The translations under genes and the position numbers were made by a program. 41,925 nucleotides of DNA from Paracoccaceae bacterium (lineage in GTDB: Bacteria; Pseudomonadota; Alphaproteobacteria; Rhodobacterales; Rhodobacteraceae): NCBI GenBank assembly GCA_003354145.1, contig PIVL01000005.1, forward strand, positions 1 through 41,925. The letters run 5' to 3'. The stretch's first letter is position 1, and every line of letters begins with the position of its first letter. Positions 18,971 through 27,302 of the stretch are shown here, one piece after another. Below the pieces are notes generated by a model, which had not been told where the DNA came from, searched no databases, and was given only the letters and a program-made list of their open reading frames with translations.

Positions 18971-20266
18971 ATGACTCGCCCAAATGTTGACACTGGCTTT
19001 TTCACTGAACCTCTCAATTCACGCGACCCGGAGTTGTTTGGTACGATCACATCCGAATTGCGTCGACAGCGCGACGAGATCGAGTTGATTGCCTCGGAAA
19101 ACATCGTCAGCGCGGCGGTGATGGAGGCGCAAGGCTCGGTGATGACCAACAAATATGCCGAAGGCTATGCGGGACGACGGTATTATGGCGGGTGCCAGTA
19201 TGTTGATGTGGCGGAAACCCTGGCGATCGAGCGGGCCAAAGAACTGTTTGGCTGTGATTTCGTCAATGTTCAGCCCCACTCTGGCAGCCAGGCAAACCAA
19301 GGCGTGTTTCAGGCCATTTTGCAACCGGGCGACACCATTTTGGGCATGTCACTGGATGCAGGTGGACATCTGACCCATGGGGCAAAACCGAACCAGTCAG
19401 GTAAATGGTTCAACGCCGTACAATATGGCGTACGCCGTCAGGACAATCTGTTGGATTACGATCAGGTCGAAGAACTTGCCCTCGCGCACCAGCCCAAAGT
19501 CATCATCGCTGGCGGCAGCGCCATCCCGCGCGAGATTGATTTTGCCCGAATGCGCGAAATTGCCGACAAGGTTGGCGCCATCCTGCAGGTGGACATGGCG
19601 CATTTTGCTGGTCTTGTGGCGGCTGGCGAACATCCAAGCCCGTTTCCGCATGCCCATGTGGTGACCACAACCACCCACAAAACCCTGCGCGGACCGCGTG
19701 GTGGTATGATATTGACCAATGACGAAGCTTTGGCCAAGAAAATCAACTCAGCCATATTCCCCGGCATTCAGGGCGGGCCGCTGATGCATGTTATCGCGGC
19801 CAAAGCCGTGGCCTTTGGCGAGGCTCTGCGTCCGGAATTCAAAAGCTATATTCAGAACGTGGTAAGCAACGCCAAAGCGCTGTCAGATCAGTTGATCAAA
19901 GGCGGCCTTGATACGGTGACCCACGGCACCGATACGCATCTGGTGCTGGTTGATCTGCGTCCTAAAGGCGTTAAAGGCAATGCCACTGAAAATTCACTGG
20001 AACGGGCCTTTATCACCTGCAACAAGAACGGCGTTCCGTTTGATCCGGAGAAACCCACCATCACCAGCGGCATTCGCCTGGGCTCTCCAGCCGGGACAAC
20101 CCGTGGTTTTGGAGAGGCAGAATTCCGCCAGATCGCCGACTGGATCATCGAGATTGTGGACGGCCTCGCTGCCAATGGCGAAGACGGTAATGGCGCGGTC
20201 GAGGATAAGGTGCGTGCCGGTGTTTCCGACATGTGCGCCCGCTTTCCGATCTATCCGAACCTTTAA
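18971..20266 (+). CDS. glyA: Serine hydroxymethyltransferase
   Basis: A 431-residue PLP enzyme converting serine and tetrahydrofolate to glycine and 5,10-methylene-THF. The PLP lysine lies in [16 protein letters not shown]; other conserved parts are [13 protein letters not shown] and [12 protein letters not shown]. The ATG at 18971 is preceded by GGAG. The same frame runs open upstream to 18653 through the nadK start region, but those residues have no similarity. Length is typical. Confidence 0.97.
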   Translation: MTRPNVDTGFFTEPLNSRDPELFGTITSELRRQRDEIELIASENIVSAAVMEAQGSVMTNKYAEGYAGRRYYGGCQYVDVAETLAIERAKELFGCDFVNVQPHSGSQANQGVFQAILQPGDTILGMSLDAGGHLTHGAKPNQSGKWFNAVQYGVRRQDNLLDYDQVEELALAHQPKVIIAGGSAIPREIDFARMREIADKVGAILQVDMAHFAGLVAAGEHPSPFPHAHVVTTTTHKTLRGPRGGMILTNDEALAKKINSAIFPGIQGGPLMHVIAAKAVAFGEALRPEFKSYIQNVVSNAKALSDQLIKGGLDTVTHGTDTHLVLVDLRPKGVKGNATENSLERAFITCNKNGVPFDPEKPTITSGIRLGSPAGTTRGFGEAEFRQIADWIIEIVDGLAANGEDGNGAVEDKVRAGVSDMCARFPIYPNL

Positions 20267-20340
20267 ATTGGTCTGTTACTGTCCGGTAATCGACACAACT
20301 GCCAATTTTCCGGCACGGAAAAAGGCAGGCTCATAAAAGT

Positions 20341-20372
20341 GGCGGGCCCCTTGGCCCGCCTCAATTTTCTTT
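20341..20372 (+). terminator. Intrinsic terminator after glyA
   Basis: GGCGGGCC, a CCTT loop and GGCCCGCC make a perfect 8-bp GC-rich stem, followed by a T-rich stretch (TCAATTTTCTTT) on the plus strand. It lies about 75 bases after the glyA stop and just past the end of the convergent YiaAB-like gene, so it may stop transcription from both sides. Confidence 0.8.
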
Positions 20373-20655
20373 ATGAAGAGCTGGTTTCACTCAGCGCGTC
20401 TTCCAGCAGTTTCTCGTTCTTTGCCTCTTCGATGCGGTGAATGCGATCTTCGCTCGATTTAGCATCAAAACGGTATTTGACCACGTTAATCAGGCTGATT
20501 GTCAGCAGCAGGATACCCATACCCCAATACCCTTTTGTGGCAAGTGGTACATCTGTTGATAGAAAAAGAGAAATCCCTAGCAGCCCATAGGCAAGAGCAA
20601 CCCCAGCTGCATTGATAAGAGTAATAAACGAGTTGTCGTTACGATCATTGTACAT
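20371..20655 (-). CDS. YiaA/YiaB-like two-helix membrane protein
   Basis: A 94-residue protein. I start it at ATG 20655 (MYNDRNDNSF) because GGAG lies six bases upstream; a TTG four codons earlier would overlap that site. Two hydrophobic helices (about residues 10-30 and 41-59) separated by STDVPLATKGYWG match the YiaAB two-helix domain layout, in which a Gly-Tyr-Tyr/Trp turn links the helices. The C-terminal 30 residues are charged and probably cytoplasmic. It lies 73 bases after pspA on the same strand and probably shares its TetR-controlled promoter, hinting at a membrane-stress role. Confidence 0.75.
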   Translation of the reverse strand: MYNDRNDNSFITLINAAGVALAYGLLGISLFLSTDVPLATKGYWGMGILLLTISLINVVKYRFDAKSSEDRIHRIEEAKNEKLLEDALSETSSS

Positions 20656-20728
20656 TTCGATCTCCAATGTTGTCGAATTGAATTGTTTAAGTGGTTATCT
20701 GAAATTTCTGTCACAACTTGGGCGGTAT

Positions 20729-21400
20729 TCAGACCTTTAAGCGGCTCATTACATCGTTGGCGGTCAATTTTGACGACGCACCAAACCCGGCTTCGGCCAT
20801 GCGATCTGCGACGTCTTCGTTTTGCAAGCCATTGTCGATCTGACGTAGAATTTCGTTTTGCTCAAACGGATCATCCTGCTGCATGACGCGGGCAATCAGG
20901 TTTTCGGCCTCATCCATGGCACACTCACCACCCGAATGATGCAACAGCTTTTTCTGAATACCCTGCTCTCGGCGCATCGCGCGGGCCGCAACTGCCCCCT
21001 GCTTGAGATCAAGGATACGCCGGTTGGCCGCTTCAACCGATTGGCGCAACTGCAAAACCCGGGTTTCAAGCCGACATACGGTTTCCCGCCGTATTGTCAG
21101 CTCGTTCTCCATATCTGCCACTGCTTGCGCAGCTTCTTGTGCCAGATCCTGGCGATCACCTTTCAGAGCATCAGCAGCGCGCTCCATTAAGTCAGCAACA
21201 CGGCCTTCAAGGCGGGTGATCTGACGGGTTTCGGCGCGTTCACGCTGCATCAGGCTCGCCAAGCCATACTTGGCCGACTTCAACGCATCTCCGGCTTCGC
21301 GGATTTTCTGGTCGATCAATTCGATCGAATACTTGTCCCTGACCCGTTCTTCGGCGCGGGCATTGGAACCGGCCACTAGGGTTTTTAGTGTTCTGAACAT
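20729..21400 (-). CDS. pspA: PspA/IM30-family membrane-stress protein
   Basis: A 223-residue protein starting at ATG 21400 (MFRTLKTLVAGSNARAEE), with a perfect GGAGGA site. The N-terminal amphipathic stretch and long heptad-rich coiled coil (about residues 25-165), containing LQRERAETRQITRLEGRVAD, fit the PspA/Vipp1 family, which assembles on stressed inner membranes and preserves the proton-motive force. The ~55 C-terminal residues after the coil are less typical. Family members are usually under PspF/sigma-54 or ECF control; here three palindromes directly upstream and an adjacent tetR gene point to TetR control. Confidence 0.85.
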   Translation of the reverse strand: MFRTLKTLVAGSNARAEERVRDKYSIELIDQKIREAGDALKSAKYGLASLMQRERAETRQITRLEGRVADLMERAADALKGDRQDLAQEAAQAVADMENELTIRRETVCRLETRVLQLRQSVEAANRRILDLKQGAVAARAMRREQGIQKKLLHHSGGECAMDEAENLIARVMQQDDPFEQNEILRQIDNGLQNEDVADRMAEAGFGASSKLTANDVMSRLKV

Positions 21401-21415
21401 CTGATCCTCCATTTT

Positions 21416-21428
21416 TGAACATTGTTCA
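21416..21428. promoter_or_regulatory. Operator 1 upstream of pspA (TGAACATTGTTCA)
   Basis: A 13-bp palindrome of the form TGAAC-N3-GTTCA, 15 bases before the pspA start codon and next to its ribosome site. It belongs to a set of four such sites in this cluster. Confidence 0.75.
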
Positions 21429-21450
21429 TGAAATGGTAGATAGCACGTTT

Positions 21451-21463
21451 TGAACAATGTTCA
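21451..21463. promoter_or_regulatory. Operator 2 upstream of pspA (TGAACAATGTTCA)
   Basis: Second 13-bp palindrome, centre 35 bp from operator 1. On the minus strand the bases TTGAAC at its edge could serve as a -35 element, with TATCTA 16 bases further as a weak -10, so a bound repressor would block the pspA promoter. The promoter elements are tentative; the palindrome is exact. Confidence 0.75.
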
Positions 21464-21473
21464 AGTATTTAAG

Positions 21474-21486
21474 TGAACATTGTTCA
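21474..21486. promoter_or_regulatory. Operator 3, overlapping the tetR stop codon
   Basis: Third 13-bp palindrome (TGAACATTGTTCA on the plus strand), centre 23 bp from operator 2. Its last three bases are the stop codon of the TetR gene on the minus strand. Confidence 0.75.
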
Positions 21487-22083
21487 ATTTTTTTTTCCAA
21501 CCTCACCCAAGACTTGCGAGATCATCATTTCGACTTTTTCAATCGGAACGCCCGAGATACGATTCTCAAGGCCCAACAAAACAATCCCGTGAACGGACGA
21601 AAACAACGCCCGCGTCATCAGGTCCAGATCAGCAGCATTCTTGTCCGGAAAAATCTCGGCCAGTGGTTCAGCAATATGTTGAAACAGATCACGCAACGCG
21701 GCCAGATACCAGTCGGGCACCATCCCGTCTGACGACATCTGAAGATCAAACAACGCGCGCCACAGGTTTTTGTGTTCGGCCGCAAAATGCAGATAGGCGT
21801 TGCTCATGATGATCAGCCGCTGGGTTGGCGCAATTGATGCAGCATCTGCCACCGAATTTGCCACAACAGTGCCCAGTTTTCGAAACGTGCGACCATTCAC
21901 TGCCATCACGACCGCGTTCAAATCTTCAAAGACATTATAGATTGCCCCCAAAGAACAACCCGCATCTGACGCCATATCCCGCGCCCTCAGTGATGCTAAC
22001 CCGGCACGCTCGATCCGCGCCTCTGCCGCCACAACCAATCTTTCACGCAAAACCAATTTACGTTGTTTGGATTTCTCTGACAC
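21484..22083 (-). CDS. TetR-family transcriptional regulator
   Basis: A 199-residue regulator. I start it at GTG 22083 ([15 protein letters not shown]), with GGGAG seven bases upstream; the frame is open 41 codons further without similarity. Residues ~10-60 form the HTH domain, with recognition helix region [19 protein letters not shown]. The C-terminal ligand domain includes [16 protein letters not shown], a pattern seen in TetR proteins with a WHG-type C-terminal domain. One palindrome lies 17 bases before its start and three lie between its end and pspA, so it probably represses itself and pspA-yiaAB. The ligand is unknown. Confidence 0.85.
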   Translation of the reverse strand: MSEKSKQRKLVLRERLVVAAEARIERAGLASLRARDMASDAGCSLGAIYNVFEDLNAVVMAVNGRTFRKLGTVVANSVADAASIAPTQRLIIMSNAYLHFAAEHKNLWRALFDLQMSSDGMVPDWYLAALRDLFQHIAEPLAEIFPDKNAADLDLMTRALFSSVHGIVLLGLENRISGVPIEKVEMMISQVLGEVGKKN

Positions 22084-22099
22084 AGGCTGCTCCCATTTA

Positions 22100-22112
22100 T
22101 GAACCACGTTCA
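22100..22112. promoter_or_regulatory. Operator 4 upstream of tetR (TGAACCACGTTCA)
   Basis: Keeps the TGAAC-N3-GTTCA arms of the three sites near pspA but with a different centre. A -10-like TATATT on the minus strand (plus-strand 22112-22117) touches its edge, and the GTG start of tetR lies 17 bases downstream. This is the arrangement expected for autorepression. Confidence 0.65.
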
Positions 22113-22159
22113 ATATAGGGCAAACAAAGACCAGGGAAAACCGCTGACCTAAGAGCGCC

Positions 22160-22534
22160 CTAAAAAAACCCGCGCCAATACAACACCAGAACCAGCACCA
22201 CGACAAACAGGATCATGTTAAAGGCCAATCCGCCCAACATCCCCAATATCCAGCCTTTGCGCTGGTCCGCCAAGTCAATGGACTTCAAATATTTCTGCAC
22301 GTCCCCTGCTGCCTCGCCCAAGGCTGGCGCGTCCAGTGTCAGACACAGTTTCGGATGCACCGAAAGCGGTTCGGCCTTGGCCAGCAGCAACGCTTGATTA
22401 TAAATCCTACGGGGCAACCGGTTTTTGGCCTTGCCCACCGCACGAGTCATGTCTGACGCCCCTACCCCAAGCTTTTCCCGCATCAGGGTTTTGGTCTGAA
22501 TGATTAGGTCCGGTATCATGTGCGGTTGGGTCAC
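22160..22534 (-). CDS. Conserved hypothetical protein with C-terminal membrane segment
   Basis: A 124-residue protein I do not recognise. The start is GTG 22534, chosen for AGGAG seven bases upstream. Residues ~1-95 are soluble, with a basic helix ([19 protein letters not shown]). Residues ~96-118 ([20 protein letters not shown]) form one strong transmembrane helix near the C-terminus, so it is likely tail-anchored with its bulk in the cytoplasm. It is read in the same direction as tetR, 76 bases upstream, and may be part of the same stress cluster or only a neighbour. Confidence 0.65.
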   Translation of the reverse strand: MTQPHMIPDLIIQTKTLMREKLGVGASDMTRAVGKAKNRLPRRIYNQALLLAKAEPLSVHPKLCLTLDAPALGEAAGDVQKYLKSIDLADQRKGWILGMLGGLAFNMILFVVVLVLVLYWRGFF

Positions 22535-22625
22535 TGTGCTCTCCTGTTGGGCGCAGACTAGCTGCTGCGTGCCGCATGCTCAATGGGGCTGGAACCAACT
22601 GCAACAGCCGGGTATCACCAATGTT

Positions 22626-23381
22626 ATGTTGAACTGGATCACACATGGAACTGCGACTGACGCACCACCGCTGATAATCGCTCACGGGTTGTACGGATCC
22701 GCACGCAATTGGGGCGTGATTGCCAAACGGCTGTCAGACACTCGACTGGTTGTTGCAGTGGACATGCGCAACCATGGGCACAGTGTCTGGACCGAAAATC
22801 ATACCTATGAAGAAATGGCCGATGATCTGGACGAGGTGATTGGTGAATTCGGCGGCGTCGCCGACGTTATTGGCCATTCGATGGGTGGTAAAGCCGCGAT
22901 GATGTTGGCCCTGCGCCACGACTGTGTGCGCCGTCTTGTTGTCGCTGATATTGCTCCTGTTCGCTACAGCCATACGCAGATCGGATTCATCAACGCGATG
23001 CGCGGCGTCAATTTGGACCTGGTTGAACGACGGCAGGATGCGGAAAATCAGCTGGCCAATCTTGGCGTTGAAAAAGCGTTGCAAAGCTTTTTCACCCAGT
23101 CGCTGGATGTCAGCGGCAAACGCTGGCGGCTTAATCTTGATACGCTTGAACGTAGTATGCCTGCCATCATGTCATTTCCGACAGTCCAAACCTCATGGGA
23201 GGGTCCGGCCCTGTTCCTGTCGGGCGGTGCATCAGATTATGTAACCCGCGAGCATCGACCCGCCATCAAGGCGTGGTTCCCCCATGCGCGCTTTGCGAAA
23301 CTACCCGGCGCGGGCCATTGGCTGCACGCCGATAAGCCACGCGAATTTGAGGCTGCGGCACGGGTATTTCTTGATAGCTAA
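22626..23381 (+). CDS. Alpha/beta-fold hydrolase (YbfF-like esterase)
   Basis: A 251-residue hydrolase. I start it at ATG 22626 (MLNWITHGTATDAPP), which gives the normal family N-terminus; the RBS is weak. The oxyanion motif HGLYGSARNW, the nucleophile elbow GHSMGGKAAM and the catalytic His in GAGHWLHAD are all visible. This pattern fits small cytoplasmic esterases of the YbfF group. The substrate is unknown. Its TAA and the TAA of the convergent rhodanese gene lie back to back with no base between them. Confidence 0.88.
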   Translation: MLNWITHGTATDAPPLIIAHGLYGSARNWGVIAKRLSDTRLVVAVDMRNHGHSVWTENHTYEEMADDLDEVIGEFGGVADVIGHSMGGKAAMMLALRHDCVRRLVVADIAPVRYSHTQIGFINAMRGVNLDLVERRQDAENQLANLGVEKALQSFFTQSLDVSGKRWRLNLDTLERSMPAIMSFPTVQTSWEGPALFLSGGASDYVTREHRPAIKAWFPHARFAKLPGAGHWLHADKPREFEAAARVFLDS

Positions 23382-23756
23382 TTAGCTGTCTACAGGCCCG
23401 CCAGCCTCGACCCAATCTTTGAACCCACCAAGGTTAACAACCTTTTCATACCCCATATCCAGCAGCAATTTCCCGGCCAGCGCTGCCCGCCCGCCAGTGG
23501 CGCAATGCAGGATCACCGGACGGTCAAAACGCAGTTCTTCGCTGTACAAAGGACTGGCCGGATCTGCCCGAAACTCAAGCATCCCACGCGAAATATGCAC
23601 CGCACCCGCAGCTTTGCCGGTTTTGGTCAGTTCTGCCCCATCACGAAGGTCGACCATGACCGCGCCATCTGCCAGCATCTGCTGCGCTGTAGCTCCGTCA
23701 ATCCGTTCGACTACCGCATTTGCGGCCTGCATCATATCTTTGACTGTTAGTGGCAT
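23382..23756 (-). CDS. Rhodanese-like domain protein
   Basis: A 124-residue single-domain rhodanese starting at ATG 23756 (MPLTVKDMMQAAN), preceded by GAGAG. The active-site loop is HCATGGRAALAG, with the persulfide-forming Cys present; DLRDGAEL is the domain's N-terminal CH2A-type motif. Rhodanese domains move sulfane sulfur; the acceptor here is unknown. The first ~20 residues (VKDMMQAANAVVERI) are a small N-terminal extension common in proteobacterial versions. Confidence 0.88.
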   Translation of the reverse strand: MPLTVKDMMQAANAVVERIDGATAQQMLADGAVMVDLRDGAELTKTGKAAGAVHISRGMLEFRADPASPLYSEELRFDRPVILHCATGGRAALAGKLLLDMGYEKVVNLGGFKDWVEAGGPVDS

Positions 23757-23876
23757 TTTAGTTCTCTCAATCTGGGACCGCGCAAAGGCTAGCACGCCGC
23801 CCAAGTGCGCGAAAGTGTGATTTCATCGATCATTCGAAATAGAGTATGTTGATTCCAACGGAGAGAGGATTTCAAC

Positions 23877-24179
23877 ATGCATGGCATTACTATTCAGTAC
23901 GAATTTGACGGGGATGAGGTCGAATGGAACGACGCCGTAACGGCTTTTGTGCAAGCGATTGATGCGGACACAGATATTGCCGGACGGTTCACCTATCGAG
24001 TGACGAAAGCCAAAGAAGGCAACAAACGCATTCATTGGGGGCAATGGGATGTGCCCGAGACGGTGCAAACTTTGCAATCACGGGACTATTTCAAGACCTT
24101 CGCCGGAAAGCTACAGGAATTGGCTGACGGAACGCTAAGCCCCACCCCGGTTTCAGTCCTGCACCGTACCAAGGCCTAG
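23877..24179 (+). CDS. Small conserved-looking hypothetical protein
   Basis: A 100-residue acidic protein with a good ribosome site (GGAGAGAGG) before ATG. It has no signal peptide or membrane segment. The N-terminal half (ITIQYEFDGDEVEWNDAVTA) and the middle (GRFTYRVTKAKEGNKRIHWG) look like alternating strands and helices, as in a small alpha/beta-barrel-type domain, but I cannot name the family. Its TAG stop overlaps the stop of the convergent DsrE-like gene by two bases. Confidence 0.65.
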   Translation: MHGITIQYEFDGDEVEWNDAVTAFVQAIDADTDIAGRFTYRVTKAKEGNKRIHWGQWDVPETVQTLQSRDYFKTFAGKLQELADGTLSPTPVSVLHRTKA

Positions 24180-24610
24180 GGGCGGACGTAGGCGTAGTTG
24201 TTTTCCTGCAGTTCGATCAGCCGCACCACGCCGGATTTCACCATTGTGGCCTCATCCATCAAGGCGATATCTTTGCCGGCCTTCTCGCTCATTTTGCGAT
24301 GGGTGTTTCCGCAGGCCGCAAAGGTCAGGTTATCCATTTCAAGGGACATCGAACTGATGCGCTGTTCAACCGGGCTTTTGCCGGGGATCAGCATGTTCAA
24401 CCCGGGGCCATAGGCGACCATTTCAATCACTACGCTATCACCCTGAGATTCATAATAATTGTTGACGTTTTGTGCATTGTTCAGCGCCATGTTCATCACC
24501 TTAGGATCGTTCTGGTCCACGTGAATGGCAACGTAATGTGTCACGCCTTCCGCAAAGGCACCTGTGCTAAGAGACAAGGCTATAATAGCGGCGGAAAGAA
24601 TACGGTTCAT
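24176..24610 (-). CDS. Exported DsrE/F-like protein
   Basis: A 144-residue protein with a clear signal peptide (MNRILSAAIIALSLSTGAFA, cleavage after AFA). The mature part (HYVAIHVDQNDPKVMNMALNN, then YGPGLNMLI and a single Cys in FAACGNTHRKM) follows the DsrE/DsrF fold used by periplasmic relatives often annotated as DsrE-family proteins. Cytoplasmic family members carry sulfur on a Cys; here the Cys of AACGNT may play that part. The upstream 86 bases are AT-rich and may hold the promoter. Confidence 0.75.
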   Translation of the reverse strand: MNRILSAAIIALSLSTGAFAEGVTHYVAIHVDQNDPKVMNMALNNAQNVNNYYESQGDSVVIEMVAYGPGLNMLIPGKSPVEQRISSMSLEMDNLTFAACGNTHRKMSEKAGKDIALMDEATMVKSGVVRLIELQENNYAYVRP

Positions 24611-24696
24611 ATGTCGGCTCCCTGTGTTTATGGCGCTAGGATACCCGAAAAATGCAATCCGTATATATATTTATGAATATGTGAATAATTTATGTT

Positions 24697-25206
24697 TTAG
24701 CGTTTCTTTACAAACTCGGTCAGAATGACAATACGTTGGCCTTCGACACGCCCCTCTATATGCGCGGCGTTATCAGCAACAAGAGAAATACTGCGCACGG
24801 CAGTGCCGCGTTTGGCAGTAAACCCGGCCCCTTTTACTGGCAGGTCCTTGATCAAAACCACAGTATCGCCTTGTGCAAGCAGGATACCGTTGCTGTCCCG
24901 GTGCTCAACCGTTTGCACGACATTGTCGACCCAGGTCCGGGTTTCATCGTCCAGATATAACTGATCCGCCAAATCACGCGCCCAACCTTCGTCAGACAGC
25001 CGCGTCAACATCCGCGCGGCCAGAACCTGCGCGGCAATATCCTCAGACCACATCGCAGATGACAAGCAGCGCCAATGGGTCGGTTCGGGCGTGCCATTGA
25101 TTTGCGCGATACAGGTTTCACACAGCTCGGTCGCAGCTCCATCAGGACCGCCAGCAACAGCGAATGTGGTCAGGTCGGTATCAGCAGAACATAGGCTACA
25201 AGGCAT
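24697..25206 (-). CDS. PhnA-domain protein (YjdM-like)
   Basis: A 169-residue protein. The N-terminus has a zinc-ribbon pattern CSLC..CETC (Cys 3, 6, 29, 32). The C-terminus (DSNGILLAQGDTVVLIKDL, then LTEFVKKR) is the PhnA/YjdM domain, an SH3-like fold. Between them is a ~60-residue helical insert. Despite the old name, these proteins are not shown to cleave phosphonates, and no phn genes are nearby. Start ATG 25206. Confidence 0.85.
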   Translation of the reverse strand: MPCSLCSADTDLTTFAVAGGPDGAATELCETCIAQINGTPEPTHWRCLSSAMWSEDIAAQVLAARMLTRLSDEGWARDLADQLYLDDETRTWVDNVVQTVEHRDSNGILLAQGDTVVLIKDLPVKGAGFTAKRGTAVRSISLVADNAAHIEGRVEGQRIVILTEFVKKR

Positions 25207-25509
25207 GTGTTAAATCCAGAAGTTTGTGAGTCACTTTGCTATAGGCCAAACGTAGGGTGGGTGAAAACCCACGCTTCTGCGAGATGTGCAATACCTTCTC
25301 AGAAAACCAACGCGTTCGGTCATGACCTTGTGCCAATTTCAGCCATGTCTTGTTATTTCGCACGCTGACAATCTTCACCGGTTGACCTTACTGCAAGCAA
25401 ATTACATTTAGGGCTCAGCACTACAAGTTTTGGCGCAACCGGGCCAGATAACCCACTAAGCAAACACGCATATGGATTGCGCGACGATCCACATTGCATA
25501 GGAAACCTT
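25207..25509. other. 303-base divergent intergenic region
   Basis: Lies between the PhnA-like gene and the ThDP enzyme gene, which are divergent. It contains the second 24-bp repeat (25251-25274). A GTG-started 60-codon frame on the minus strand runs through the repeat into the PhnA-like gene; I do not consider it a gene. I see no clear promoter elements. The only strong signal is AGGAAA just before the ATG at 25510. Confidence 0.5.
25251..25274 (+). repeat. Copy 2 of the dispersed 24-bp palindromic repeat
   Basis: Identical over 24 bases to the reverse complement of 18014-18037, with the same 6-bp stem (GTGGGT/ACCCAC). The flanks differ after one or two bases, so the unit is short and REP-like. 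It lies in a divergent intergenic region. Confidence 0.6.
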
Positions 25510-27204
25510 ATGTCAGACAGCACCAACCCTTCGCGCCACGGCGGCCAGATCCTCGCCACGCAATTGCATTTGCTGGGGGCTGACACCGTTTTCTGCGTTC
25601 CCGGTGAAAGTTATCTGGGCCTTTTGGACGGGCTGTATGAACATCGCAATTCCATGCGCGTTATATCCTGCCGCCACGAAGGCGGGGCCGCCAACATGGC
25701 TGATGCCTACGGGAAAATGACTGGCAAGCCGGGTATTTGCGCAGTCACCCGCGGACCCGGCGCCACCAATGCTTCAAACGGAGTGCACACCGCGTTTCAG
25801 GACAGCACACCAATGATCCTGCTGATCGGACAAGTGGGCCGGTCGATGGTGGACCGCGAGGCGTTTCAGGAAATCGATTATCGGCGCATGTTCGGTCAGA
25901 TGGCCAAATGGGTTGCTCAGATTGACGACATTACCCGTATCCCCGAATACATTTCCCGCGCCTGGAAAATCTGCCAGTCCGGACGCCCCGGCCCGGTTGT
26001 ACTGGCCCTGCCCGAAGATGTGATGTCTGGCTTCGCCGAAGTCGCCGATTTGCGCCCCACACCACTGACCGAATCTGCCCCTACTCCGGATGCAATGAGC
26101 GAACTGTCGGACATGATGGCCAAAGCAAACAATCCGCTGCTTGTCGTCGGTGGCCCCGGCTGGAGCGCAGAGTGTGCCCAAATGGCTGCCGATTTTGCAA
26201 CCAGATCGGGCCTGCCTGTCGCGACTGCGTTTAGATTTCAGGACTACGTAGACAACACCCATGAAAATTATGTCGGCGTGGTTGGCATTGCCCCCGTGGC
26301 TGGCCTTAAAGAACGGATTCGCAATGAGGTGGACTTGCTGATCATACTTGGCCCCCGTATGGGCGAAATGACCAGCCAGGGCTATTCCCTGATCGATATC
26401 CCCAATCCACAAATGAAGATGGTACATATCCACCCCGGCCCCGACGAATTGGGCCATGTCTACGCACCCGATCTGGCAATTTCTTCTTCGCCTACCGAAT
26501 TTTTGAAAGCTGCAATGAACATGCCCAAGGGCAGCGGTCAAACCCGCTGGGCCACATGGCGGCAAGAGCAACACGCCGACTATCTGGCGTTTCTGGAACC
26601 CACAGATGTACCGGGCCCGCTCAACATGGGCCACGTTATACGCCACATGTCTGAAACTCTGCCCGATACGGCGGTGATGACCAATGGCGCTGGCAATTAC
26701 GCGGTCTGGCTGCACCGTTTCCACCAGCATCGCCGCTATCGCACGCAATTGGCGCCAACCAGCGGTTCTATGGGCTATGGCGTGCCGGCCGCCATTTCTG
26801 CCAAGCTGACCATGCCCGAGCGCGTCGTTGTATCCGTGGCGGGGGATGGGTGTTTCCTGATGACCGCGCAGGAAATGGCAACGGCAAAACAATTTGGCGC
26901 TGCGGTGATATATCTTGTGGTCAATAACAGCATGTTCGGCACCATCCGCATGCATCAGGAACGCAATTACCCAACCCGCGTCGTCGCCACAGATTTGGTT
27001 AACCCTGATTTCGTGGCCTATGCTGCGTCTTTTGGCATCCCAGGAGAAAAAGTCACCCGAACCGAGGATTTCGCCGACGCTTTGACCCGCGCCCAGGCCT
27101 CGACCGTTGGTTACCTGATCGAATTGCAGGTCGACCCCGAAGCCTTGACGCCGGTGCAATCTTTGTCTGATGTTCGCGCCCAAGGCCTTGCAAGCCAAAC
27201 CTGA
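25510..27204 (+). CDS. Thiamine-diphosphate-dependent enzyme (acetolactate-synthase-like)
   Basis: A 564-residue enzyme; start ATG 25510 (MSDSTNPSRHGGQILA) with AGGAAA upstream. The N-terminal PYR domain has the catalytic Glu in CRHEGGAANMADAYGK. The middle domain contains VVGGPGWS. The C-terminal PP domain binds ThDP and Mg2+ through VVSVAGDGCFLMTAQE and the following VVNNSMFGTIRMHQE. No small regulatory subunit (ilvN) is next to it, and length fits stand-alone members of the family (acetolactate synthase-like, benzoylformate decarboxylase-like). The exact reaction is unknown. A ribosome site and start of a ruined GST gene follow 14 bases after the stop, suggesting a former operon. Confidence 0.88.
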   Translation: MSDSTNPSRHGGQILATQLHLLGADTVFCVPGESYLGLLDGLYEHRNSMRVISCRHEGGAANMADAYGKMTGKPGICAVTRGPGATNASNGVHTAFQDSTPMILLIGQVGRSMVDREAFQEIDYRRMFGQMAKWVAQIDDITRIPEYISRAWKICQSGRPGPVVLALPEDVMSGFAEVADLRPTPLTESAPTPDAMSELSDMMAKANNPLLVVGGPGWSAECAQMAADFATRSGLPVATAFRFQDYVDNTHENYVGVVGIAPVAGLKERIRNEVDLLIILGPRMGEMTSQGYSLIDIPNPQMKMVHIHPGPDELGHVYAPDLAISSSPTEFLKAAMNMPKGSGQTRWATWRQEQHADYLAFLEPTDVPGPLNMGHVIRHMSETLPDTAVMTNGAGNYAVWLHRFHQHRRYRTQLAPTSGSMGYGVPAAISAKLTMPERVVVSVAGDGCFLMTAQEMATAKQFGAAVIYLVVNNSMFGTIRMHQERNYPTRVVATDLVNPDFVAYAASFGIPGEKVTRTEDFADALTRAQASTVGYLIELQVDPEALTPVQSLSDVRAQGLASQT

Positions 27205-27218
27205 CCCCGGAGAGTGTG

Positions 27219-27294
27219 ATGATTGATCTTTATACCAGGAGCACTCCAAACGGGCCACGACGATGGAATGGCTCATGTGGCAAATGGGCGGCTG
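27219..27294 (+). pseudogene. Remnant of a glutathione S-transferase gene
   Basis: After GGAGAG, an ATG opens MIDLYTRSTPNG, which matches the N-terminus of YghU/YfcG-type GSTs. The frame then makes no sense. In the +2 frame from about 27251 the text RATTMEWLMWQMGG appears, which is the family's internal motif (about residue 85 onward). The bases between are missing, so the gene has lost ~70 codons internally and everything after MGG, where the mannonate dehydratase remnant begins on the other strand. The reading rests on family patterns I recall, not on a search. Confidence 0.65.
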
Positions 27295-27302
27295 GCTAGC
27301 CG

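Noticed and set aside
25196-25378. GTG-started 60-codon frame on the minus strand
   Set aside because: It runs through the dispersed 24-bp repeat and into the PhnA-like gene, has no clear ribosome site, and its product shows no recognisable pattern.
25774-27276. 500-codon minus-strand frame opposite the ThDP enzyme gene
   Set aside because: Antisense frame in high-GC DNA; the plus-strand product has complete ThDP motifs, and the minus-strand product is rich in His, Cys and Arg without domains.
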